Below are positions 18,129 to 25,869 of a stretch of DNA of 64,000 nt, one piece after another. Below the pieces are notes generated by a model that was not told where the DNA came from, ran no database searches, and saw nothing but the letters and a program-made list of their open reading frames with translations. The stretch is from DATBRC01 sp036560485 (lineage in GTDB: Bacteria; Pseudomonadota; Gammaproteobacteria; Burkholderiales; Burkholderiaceae_D), in the NCBI GenBank assembly GCA_036560485.1, contig DATBRC010000076.1, forward strand, positions 6,722-70,721, in the 5' to 3' direction. A program made the translations under genes and the position numbers. Positions within the stretch are counted from its first letter, which is position 1. The number at the start of each line of letters is the position of its first letter.

Positions 18129-19433
18129 CTACAAAAAGCACTGGTATTGCCAAACCTGCCGATAGGTAGGCAATCCATTCGTATCGAACGGTGTAATCGC
18201 ATCTCTGACAGTGATACCGTGGTAGGCCTGCGCATCGGGCAGAATCACCGAGGCAGGTTTATTCAAATTGGTGGTGAGCATGTGGCTTTGGTTATACGGA
18301 GGCGCGGCGCTGTCGACATTGATGAATGTGCCGAACGCATCCATGCCAAACGCCGGCCATTCCTGCTGAATCAGCGTCCAGGGAATTTCGCCGTCACGCT
18401 GATGTGAAAATCCGTAATAGCGCGCCGCCGGTGTCACACCGGGTGCGGTCACCCACGTGGCGAGCGTCATCTGGACATTATCGATATCTGCAGGCGAGGA
18501 AAAGAAACACACATGATCGACCAACCGCTGCTTGCCGATGTAACCTGCCTCACCGCCTCCTTGCGAGTGACCGGAAACACGCACCAGGTTCCATTGCACG
18601 TTGCCGCTGTTATCCAGAAATTGACCCCAGCCATCTTGCGGATGCTGTTGTGCCAAATAGACCAGTGCCTTGGTCAAACGATTTTGAATTCCGTTCGCGG
18701 CATTGACTGACACCAGCGTCGACACGTCTTGTCCGCTGAATCGCTCTTCACGCACTTTTCCTGCGCAATCGTGATCGGCCGAACCTGAGCACAAGTCGCC
18801 TACCGAGACATCATTCTCAAACGCCAAACCGATGGCATGGAACCCATTATTGGCAGCCGCTTGGACAATCAGCTTGTAGAGGGATGGTATGCCGCCAGTG
18901 CCCGGCATGAATACAAACAGCTTGCCTTTTGGCGCCACAGAAGGATTGATGTATGCGTAGTGATTGCCCTGCGTCGCATCGATCGCGCCATCGGTCGCAG
19001 ACGGATTGACGACATATTCAGTTGGAGCAGGAATTGCCGTGTCGGCAAACACATGCAATGCAGCCGCTGTTGTTGTAACGGATGCCGTGCCTGAAGAAAT
19101 ATGAGCAGCATACTGTGCATTGTCCGCGCTGGTATCCAGTGCCGATGTCACGTAAGTGGGCAATGTCGCTCCCGGAATATCGACGCCATTTTTTTGCCAC
19201 TGATAAGACAGCGATACCGAACTGGTAGCAGTCACGCTAAACGTCGCGGTTTGCCCTGCAATCACAGTCTGATTGGCGGGTGCAGACGTCACTGAAATGG
19301 CAGGCGCTGCCGGTGAATTTGAATTGTCCGAACTGCCTCCTCCACCGCAACCGGCAAGTCCCAGAATCAGGCTAATGGCCATTGCCGGCATGGCTCGACG
19401 TGTGCAGCCATCGATTGAAATTGAATACATCAT
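18129..19433 (-). CDS. Lipoprotein with Ig-like domain and alpha/beta-hydrolase domain
   Basis: The 434-residue protein starts at the first of two adjacent ATGs after ATGGAGGC. It has a lipobox (LILGLAGC), a Gly/Ser spacer, an Ig-like domain at about residues 40-125 (ISVTSAPANQTVIAGQTATF, LSYQWQKNGVDIPGA) and a C-terminal hydrolase-like domain. The likely nucleophile is the serine in VSGHSQGGGEAGYIG (G-H-S-Q-G). A cell-surface or periplasmic esterase is the best guess; the substrate is unknown. Confidence 0.7.
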   Translation of the reverse strand: MMYSISIDGCTRRAMPAMAISLILGLAGCGGGGSSDNSNSPAAPAISVTSAPANQTVIAGQTATFSVTATSSVSLSYQWQKNGVDIPGATLPTYVTSALDTSADNAQYAAHISSGTASVTTTAAALHVFADTAIPAPTEYVVNPSATDGAIDATQGNHYAYINPSVAPKGKLFVFMPGTGGIPSLYKLIVQAAANNGFHAIGLAFENDVSVGDLCSGSADHDCAGKVREERFSGQDVSTLVSVNAANGIQNRLTKALVYLAQQHPQDGWGQFLDNSGNVQWNLVRVSGHSQGGGEAGYIGKQRLVDHVCFFSSPADIDNVQMTLATWVTAPGVTPAARYYGFSHQRDGEIPWTLIQQEWPAFGMDAFGTFINVDSAAPPYNQSHMLTTNLNKPASVILPDAQAYHGITVRDAITPFDTNGLPTYRQVWQYQCFL

Positions 19434-19708
19434 GAATTACGCCTCCATTCAAAGAATCGGTGTGAATCTTTTGTATGGCTGCAGTGTAGTAAGCACTGTC
19501 CGGTTCAGGTGTAACCGGTCCCATCTAAATTATTGGCATTTGTTAGCAAACCGGTTCCTTGTAATGGTTTGTAACAATTAAACGCCAAGCCTCCGTACGG
19601 CATTCACCCAACCATTAAAAAAAACGGCACAATCCATTCTGGAATCAAGACTTTCTGCATAAGACCGCGTATATCAGTCATTACTTGCAAGTCTGAGCGG
19701 CTCAAGGA

Positions 19709-19803
19709 TTCCCTCCCTTTCAAGGGGAGGGTTAGGGTGGGGATGGGTTAAAAATGCAGCATGACCCATCCCCCTCCCAACCTCCCCCTTGAAAGGGGAG
19801 GAG
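19709..19803. repeat. Large C/G-rich palindrome, copy 2 of 2
   Basis: This has the same arms as 763-857: CCCTCCCTTTCAAGGGGAGG and GGTGGGGATGGGTTA on the left, GACCCATCCCC and CCCCCTTGAAAGGGGAGG on the right. It lies 54 bases upstream of the ompR start, inside the likely leader or promoter region. Confidence 0.75.
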
Positions 19804-19856
19804 CCTAACGGCTGCGCATACTTATAAGAAATGATCAAACCATCTCAGGAGTCATT

Positions 19857-20615
19857 TTGTCGAATACCGCCTCTCGCATCCTGATCCTCGATGACGAAGC
19901 TGAAATGCGCGCACTGTTGCAGCGTTATCTCAGCGCACAAGGTTTCGCCGTGCAGGCCTTGCCGGATGCGACGCAACTCGATGGCCTGTTGGCGCGTAAA
20001 AGTTTCGATGTACTCGTTCTGGACTTGATGATGCCGGGGGAAAACGGCTTGTCGATTTGTCGCCGTCTTCGCGCTGCGGGCGAAACAATTCCAATCATGA
20101 TGTTGACCGCGCGCGGCGATCCGATCGATCGCATCGTTGGGCTGGAAATGGGTGCAGACGATTACCTTCCAAAACCATTCGAGCCGCGCGAACTGGCCGC
20201 ACGTCTGCATGCAATGATACGCAGGCAGTCGATGTATGCGGCAGGATCGACTACTGTGCGAGAAGAAACTGTTGAGTTCGGCGCATTCACGCTCGATCTT
20301 GCAGGGCGTCGCTTGATGCGCGATGGTGTGCAGGTGACATTGACTTCGGGAGAATTTGCATTGTTACGCGCGCTCGCGTGTAATCCTGGACGTGCGCTCG
20401 GACGCGAGCGCTTGATCGAACTGGCACAAGGGAAAAATGCTGGAAAAAATTCGGGAAAGAATACCAGCCGCGACGAAATGATTACCGAGCGCAGCGTCGA
20501 TGTGCAAATCCTGCGTCTGCGCCGCTTGATCGAAGACGATGCCGCCACACCGCGCTACATCCAGACGGTTTGGGGCATCGGTTATTTATTTGCGCCGGAC
20601 GGAAACAAACCATGA
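19857..20615 (+). CDS. ompR: OmpR-family response regulator with an inserted GKN repeat
   Basis: The start is a TTG preceded by AGGAG at the right distance; no better ATG exists. The receiver domain (residues 1-120) has the phosphorylation Asp in VLVLDLMMPGENG and the conserved Lys in YLPKPFEP. The C-terminal winged helix ends RYIQTVWGIGYLFAPDG. Between helices 2 and 3 sits an extra segment, GKNAGKNSGKNTSRDE, where relatives have a shorter loop. Its stop overlaps the start of the kinase gene (ATGA). By position and sequence the pair is the betaproteobacterial EnvZ/OmpR-like system; its targets here are unknown, but it converges on the pga operon. Confidence 0.85.
   Translation: MSNTASRILILDDEAEMRALLQRYLSAQGFAVQALPDATQLDGLLARKSFDVLVLDLMMPGENGLSICRRLRAAGETIPIMMLTARGDPIDRIVGLEMGADDYLPKPFEPRELAARLHAMIRRQSMYAAGSTTVREETVEFGAFTLDLAGRRLMRDGVQVTLTSGEFALLRALACNPGRALGRERLIELAQGKNAGKNSGKNTSRDEMITERSVDVQILRLRRLIEDDAATPRYIQTVWGIGYLFAPDGNKP
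20430..20465 (+). repeat. 12-bp tandem repeat x3 inside ompR
   Basis: Three in-frame units read GGGAAAAATGCT, GGAAAAAATTCG and GGAAAGAATACC, encoding GKNA-GKNS-GKNT. They fall in the loop that contacts RNA polymerase in OmpR-type regulators. Confidence 0.8.
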
Positions 20616-21955
20616 AGCGTTGGCCATTGCATTTTCCGCGCAGCCTGTTCGGCAGAAACCTGCTGTTGATTGTCGCACTGATCTTCGTATCGGAAGTCGG
20701 CATCGTCACGCTGTTCCGGCAGATTGTGCAAGAGCCTCGCATGGCGCTGCTCATCGATTTTGCACAAACGCATGTCGAAGCCATGCGCACAGCTCTCGAC
20801 AGCATGGCGCCCGAACAACGTGCACACTATATGGCGCAATTGAATACCAATCAGGCTGACCGCATTCTGCAAACCAGGGTCACGCTTGCAGGCCAGGTTC
20901 CTGCCTCTTTCGTTGAGCCCAAGCGCCTGGTAGTACGGCGCTTCATCAAACGTTTAAGCGAACGTCTTGGCAAATCCTATCAACTTGGCTGGCAAGACAT
21001 GCCGGAACAACGCCTATGGATCGGCACGCGTATTGATGAATATGACTATTGGTTCGGCCTGCAGACCAGCGTGTTCGCCAGCGCCAACACACCATTGTCT
21101 CTGCTGGCTGCCATTGCGGCAGGCTTGTTGTCGCTATTTGGTGCGTACCTGATACAACGCCGCATCAACCGGCCGTTGCATGCTCTGGCCGCAGCAGCCA
21201 GACACGTCGGCGAAGGCAAACGTCAATCGTTAAAACTCGACAATGCACCGACCGAAATTGCACAGGTTGCCGGCAGCTTCAACCAAATGGCAGCCGCTCT
21301 CGATGCTGCTGAAAACGAGCGTACGTTGATGCTGGCCGGCGTATCACATGATCTGCGCACGCCATTGACCAAGTTGCGGCTGGCAACGGAAATTCTCGCT
21401 GATCATAGCGAACCGGAAATCATCGAAAGCATGGTGCGCAACATTGCCGCCGCCGATGCGGTCATCGATCAGTTCATCGATTTTGCACGGCTGGGAAGCG
21501 ATGAGGCAGAACGCTTATGCGATCTCAACGAACTGGCAAACGACATTGCCGCAACTTCAGACCGATCACGCATCAAGCTCGAACTTGGTTCTCTCGTTCC
21601 CTATCAATGCCGCCCGATTGCGTTACGCCGTGCCGTTGCCAATCTGGTTGAAAATGCATTGCGCTATGGTCACAACAAAGACAAGGCTGACGATATGATT
21701 ACCTTGCGTACCACGATGGATGCACAATCGATTTCGATTAGTGTGCTGGATAACGGGCCCGGCATTCCCTCTGAAGACCTGGAACGTATACGGCAACCGT
21801 TTACACGACTGGATGAAGCGCGCAGCGGCAATCCGGGTGCCGGGCTCGGGCTGGCGATTGTAGAACGCATCGCACATCTGCATCATGGCGAACTACTGAT
21901 AAAAAATCGCGCAAACGGTGGGTTGGAAACGACGTTATCATTACCCATGACGTAA
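20612..21955 (+). CDS. envZ: EnvZ-like sensor histidine kinase
   Basis: The ATG at 20612 overlaps the ompR stop, showing translational coupling. The 447-residue protein has an N-terminal membrane segment, a ~110-residue periplasmic domain, a second membrane helix near residue 170, a HAMP domain (RRINRPLHALAAAARHVGEGK), the H-box VSHDLRTPLTKLRL with the phosphorylated His, and an ATPase domain with N-box VANLVENALRYG and G1 VLDNGPGIP. It phosphorylates the preceding OmpR-like regulator. Its stop lies 30 bases from the end of the convergent pgaD gene. Confidence 0.9.
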   Translation: MKRWPLHFPRSLFGRNLLLIVALIFVSEVGIVTLFRQIVQEPRMALLIDFAQTHVEAMRTALDSMAPEQRAHYMAQLNTNQADRILQTRVTLAGQVPASFVEPKRLVVRRFIKRLSERLGKSYQLGWQDMPEQRLWIGTRIDEYDYWFGLQTSVFASANTPLSLLAAIAAGLLSLFGAYLIQRRINRPLHALAAAARHVGEGKRQSLKLDNAPTEIAQVAGSFNQMAAALDAAENERTLMLAGVSHDLRTPLTKLRLATEILADHSEPEIIESMVRNIAAADAVIDQFIDFARLGSDEAERLCDLNELANDIAATSDRSRIKLELGSLVPYQCRPIALRRAVANLVENALRYGHNKDKADDMITLRTTMDAQSISISVLDNGPGIPSEDLERIRQPFTRLDEARSGNPGAGLGLAIVERIAHLHHGELLIKNRANGGLETTLSLPMT

Positions 21956-21985
21956 TTGGCAACAGCTGCAAATCACTGCGCAACA

Positions 21986-22444
21986 TCAGATGCCTGGTTG
22001 CTCATCATTCTGGACAATTACATGCCCATGATTATCATGATGTACCACTACGCGTCTTGCATTTGTCCATCCACGTAAAGTCTCTTCCGGCAAGCTCGCA
22101 TATTTTGCAAGCTCTTCCACCTTGACAGGTACCGGTATGGAACGCCTGTTGACGTTATGAAATCGCAAGAATTCGATTCTTGCCCATAACAACAGGCTGC
22201 TACCCATTACGCATACGACGGCAGTATAAAGAATCGCAAGATGTCCCATTTGATGCATTTGAAAAAATTCATTACTTTCAAAAAAACCAGTATAAGCATG
22301 CAAGCCCAATGCCCATGTAATCAACGTAATGAGCGGCATCCATAGGTAAACCCAGATGATCCAGAACAGCGCTGTAAAGAAGGCCCAGCCGACTCTTTGC
22401 GGTAACGGCGAAAGTGACGGTTTTTCAAAAATCAGGTTTTTCAT
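21986..22444 (-). CDS. pgaD: Poly-beta-1,6-GlcNAc synthesis protein PgaD
   Basis: This 152-residue inner-membrane protein has two hydrophobic segments (VGWAFFTALFWIIWVYLWMP and AILYTAVVCVMGSSLLLWA). PgaD pairs with the glycosyltransferase PgaC; in E. coli c-di-GMP binds at the PgaC-PgaD interface and switches on polymer synthesis. It is the last gene of pgaABCD, 15 bases after pgaC. Assignment rests mainly on position, size and topology. Confidence 0.8.
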   Translation of the reverse strand: MKNLIFEKPSLSPLPQRVGWAFFTALFWIIWVYLWMPLITLITWALGLHAYTGFFESNEFFQMHQMGHLAILYTAVVCVMGSSLLLWARIEFLRFHNVNRRSIPVPVKVEELAKYASLPEETLRGWTNARRVVVHHDNHGHVIVQNDEQPGI

Positions 22445-22459
22445 CGCATAACCATTTCA

Positions 22460-23803
22460 TCAAGTTCCTACTTTATTCGGCAGAATATTTTCCGGATTTG
22501 GCAATCTATCCGCGACAGCTAATTCAACAATCGGCTCTACCTGGCGTGATGGCCCTCGCAATCCACGATCCGGGCTATTCCATTTTGCGCGCCGGCCACG
22601 CTTGCGCACCAGGACCTTGGGCACTGCCCACACTGTCGTACACATATTCAGCATCCAGTACACGAGCGGATACCAGATCATCCAGAAATAATGGCGGAAT
22701 ATCCGATGATCATAATGGCGATCCAAAAACATGCTGGTCAGGATTTGCAGCAGACAGGTCGTACCGATCAATACGCCATGCCAGCCCGGCACAATGGTGA
22801 TTTGCCAGCGCAAAGGCATCGTTACAAACAGACCGGCAAACCAGATACACATCACCAATGCAATTGCATATGCCCAGAATACCGACACCGCATATTCAAA
22901 ATAAACGGCGACCATGCGACGCAAACGCCATGTGCGCAAGACTTTGCTGAATTTTGTGATGACCTGAATGCCACCCATCGCCCAGCGCAGCCGTTGTTTC
23001 CATAATCCGCGCAATGTTTCCGGCATCAGAATCCAGCACAGTGCATGCGGCTCGAACCGGATATCCCAATGATTGGTTTGCAGCTTCCAGCTGATATCGA
23101 TATCTTCCGTCAACATATCGGGGCTCCAGAAACCAACCTGGAGCAACGCACGCTTGCGGAACATCGCGACCACACCGGACACCGTAAATACCCTGCCGTA
23201 AATGCGCTGCGTCCGTTTGATCAATCCGATGATCGAGGAGAATTCGCCCACCTGCAATCGGCCAAGCAAGGTCGAGCGCGTTCTGATGCGCGGATTACCG
23301 GTGACCGCACCGACCCGATGCCCGTACACGAAATGCTGCAGCATCCACGGGATCACATTGCGATCAAGGACGGCATCGCCATCGATGCATAGCAAGAACT
23401 CGCCCTGTGCGATGAGTGCGGCCGTATTCAATCCAACGGCCTTACCTTGATTTTTCTCCTGATGGATCACGCGCAGCTTTGGATAAATTGCAATCAACTC
23501 ATCCAGGATGGCGCCGGTCTTGTCCTTGCTGCCGTCGTTGACGCAAATGATTTCGTAGTTCGGATAATTCAGATTGGAGAGTGCTGCCACGACTTCGCGC
23601 ACATTCTCTTCTTCGTTATAGCAAGGGACAATGACCGAGACCAGCGGTGTCGACTTCAACAGCGTTAACGGATCCGTGATGCGCAAGGTCTTGCGCTCAT
23701 AACGCCAGTAATAGGTAATGCCGCCGACCATCCACATGTAAGCCATGAAGAGCGGATAATAAAATACAAAATCGAAGATGAGGATATCGAGTTTCATATT
23801 CAC
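22460..23803 (-). CDS. pgaC: Poly-beta-1,6-N-acetyl-D-glucosamine synthase
   Basis: This 447-residue family 2 glycosyltransferase polymerises UDP-GlcNAc into beta-1,6-linked poly-GlcNAc and exports it. It has an N-terminal membrane helix, the GT2 domain with VSVIVPCYNEEENVREV, the DxD-type CIDGDAVLDRN, the TEDIDISWKL motif and the QxxRW motif in QRLRWAMG, then three or more C-terminal membrane helices. Its start overlaps the pgaB stop by four bases. It is in one operon with pgaB, pgaA and pgaD. Confidence 0.93.
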   Translation of the reverse strand: MNMKLDILIFDFVFYYPLFMAYMWMVGGITYYWRYERKTLRITDPLTLLKSTPLVSVIVPCYNEEENVREVVAALSNLNYPNYEIICVNDGSKDKTGAILDELIAIYPKLRVIHQEKNQGKAVGLNTAALIAQGEFLLCIDGDAVLDRNVIPWMLQHFVYGHRVGAVTGNPRIRTRSTLLGRLQVGEFSSIIGLIKRTQRIYGRVFTVSGVVAMFRKRALLQVGFWSPDMLTEDIDISWKLQTNHWDIRFEPHALCWILMPETLRGLWKQRLRWAMGGIQVITKFSKVLRTWRLRRMVAVYFEYAVSVFWAYAIALVMCIWFAGLFVTMPLRWQITIVPGWHGVLIGTTCLLQILTSMFLDRHYDHRIFRHYFWMIWYPLVYWMLNMCTTVWAVPKVLVRKRGRRAKWNSPDRGLRGPSRQVEPIVELAVADRLPNPENILPNKVGT

Positions 23804-25869
23804 CGCCGCATCGGAGAGGCTTCAACGGAAAGGACCGGCTTCAGAATCGCTTCATCCGGTTCGTTACGTAGAAAATCATCAGGGTAATAACCGAAACTGC
23901 GCGCGCCATTCAAATGTAATTGACGCAATTGCGCGGCCAGCGTCGTTGCAGAAATCGACTGCTGCGTTTTCCAGTCGCGGCTTTGCAACTCAAATACCGT
24001 TTTGCTTAATGCACCCGGCACGATTTTTACCTTGTTAATCAATTGCAGCAGCCATTTGTCCGGATCCTGCGCGCCTTCCATGTAAGGCATGGCCATGATG
24101 GCGGTGAAATCATAGGCCGATATAAAACTCGGCAATGACTGTGCATACCACTCTTCCGCAGCCGGATCGAGAACAGGCTCCGCATACAAATTGCGCGCAG
24201 TCAGAAGAGTCGGCTGATACTTGCGCAGCGTGTTGCTCAATGAACGTGTAAATTCATTGATGTAAGCAGTCTTATGCTGCATCCAATCGCGGCGCAGTTG
24301 CGGATTGCTGCGGATTGCATCTATCGAATCAGGCAAATGCCATTCGTCGCGATAAACTTTCAGCGCAAACGGGCTGGCGTCTTCGTAATCGGATAGCGTG
24401 GCATCGTCATGGAATAAAATACCGGCAAATACCGCATGCTTGCCGAGATCTTCGTAAATCTCGGTAATGGTTTTTCTTACTTGCGGATCAAACAGTGACA
24501 ATCTTTGATAACGACCGTTGGCTGCTGACTTTGGTGCATCCTGCATTACCTGTACAACACTGGTTGCCACCGGATCGTCAGCAGGCAACTTGAATGCCAT
24601 CACCGGCATCCACGCAAATACGCGCACACCTACTCGTGTCCTCAGTTGCCAAGCCACCCGCGAAAACAAATCAGCTCGCATCGGCAAATGCCGGTTCGGA
24701 AAATATACCGCATCGGCAACACCATCACCATCCGGATCGGCATAGGCTTGCAAATACACCGTTGTCGGACGCAGACGCACCATCCGATCCAGCAGCTTCG
24801 ACAGATTTTCTTCCTGAATCTTTGGATCAGCGTCATAGATATAATCGAGATCAACATGCACGACCCGTTCCAATGGTTGTTCCACGCCGGCATAAGCTGC
24901 TGGTGCGCGCAACAGCTTTATCAAGTCTTCCAAACTGAAATTGAAAGTCACAAGCGAGCGCCGCATCTGCGCTAAAGAATCTTGCGGCGTATTGGGACCG
25001 GCATCCAAACTCATCGTGATCGGCATGCCTGCATCGGCAGCCCATTGCAAGGCAGCCTGGTTATACATGCCGTAAGGCCACACCATTGCGCGCGGTCGCA
25101 CATGCAAATTCTTGCCGATCAGTTCAACGTTACGCCGCATGTCCGATTGAATACGCGCTGCATATTCAACATCCGATTCGTAACGCTTTTCATTTTCCAA
25201 ATACGCATGCGTGATGACTGCCGGGATCAAATTCTCTTGTGGATTGGCGACGATCCCTTTATGCAAACCATGCGTGTGGGATGCGACTTCGATCAGCCCG
25301 GAGGCTGTCATCTCGCGCAATTCTTCCCAAGTCACGAAATGATCGCGTGGCACAAGATCTTCGCCGTACAACACTTTTTTATCCGTCGGCGTCTGAATCC
25401 ATTCGCCGACGATCGCCACGACTGCAGGGAATTTAAATTGCTTCAGCAGCGGGAAAACTTTTGTATAAATGCTCTGATAACCATCGTCGAAGGTGAGCAG
25501 GATCGCTTTTTCCGGCAGCTTGGCGCGGCCTTCCCGTGCATCGATGATTTGCTGCAGACTGACCGGGTGATAACCGTTTTCCTGCAGCCAGTTGAACTGG
25601 CTGATCAAGTCTTGCGTATCGACTGCGGTTGCATCCGGCAGCGTCTTGAACGACTCCTTCACGTTGTCGCGGATATCGTGATAACACAACACACGAAAAC
25701 TCTGCGGCGGATCATTGGCAGGTGTCACCGCATGGGATAAATTCATCGGCACTGCCAGCGCTTGCGCCAGCGAATGAACCGGCAACGCAAACGTTACGCC
25801 GATACAGAACCACTGCAACAACGGCAGGCAAATCCGGCGCATCGATTTGTTGAAAATATTGCCGCTCAT
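23800..25869 (-). CDS. pgaB: Poly-beta-1,6-GlcNAc N-deacetylase PgaB
   Basis: The 689-residue protein has an N-terminal signal segment (CIGVTFALPVHSLAQA), a polysaccharide deacetylase (NodB/CE4) domain with the metal motif LLTFDDGYQS and the His pair in EVASHTHGLHKG, and a C-terminal hydrolase-type domain from about residue 330 (VVHVDLDYIYDADPK). It removes some acetyl groups from the polymer in the periplasm, needed for export through PgaA. No lipobox cysteine is obvious in the signal, unlike E. coli PgaB. It overlaps pgaA and pgaC by four bases each. Confidence 0.92.
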   Translation of the reverse strand: MSGNIFNKSMRRICLPLLQWFCIGVTFALPVHSLAQALAVPMNLSHAVTPANDPPQSFRVLCYHDIRDNVKESFKTLPDATAVDTQDLISQFNWLQENGYHPVSLQQIIDAREGRAKLPEKAILLTFDDGYQSIYTKVFPLLKQFKFPAVVAIVGEWIQTPTDKKVLYGEDLVPRDHFVTWEELREMTASGLIEVASHTHGLHKGIVANPQENLIPAVITHAYLENEKRYESDVEYAARIQSDMRRNVELIGKNLHVRPRAMVWPYGMYNQAALQWAADAGMPITMSLDAGPNTPQDSLAQMRRSLVTFNFSLEDLIKLLRAPAAYAGVEQPLERVVHVDLDYIYDADPKIQEENLSKLLDRMVRLRPTTVYLQAYADPDGDGVADAVYFPNRHLPMRADLFSRVAWQLRTRVGVRVFAWMPVMAFKLPADDPVATSVVQVMQDAPKSAANGRYQRLSLFDPQVRKTITEIYEDLGKHAVFAGILFHDDATLSDYEDASPFALKVYRDEWHLPDSIDAIRSNPQLRRDWMQHKTAYINEFTRSLSNTLRKYQPTLLTARNLYAEPVLDPAAEEWYAQSLPSFISAYDFTAIMAMPYMEGAQDPDKWLLQLINKVKIVPGALSKTVFELQSRDWKTQQSISATTLAAQLRQLHLNGARSFGYYPDDFLRNEPDEAILKPVLSVEASPMRR

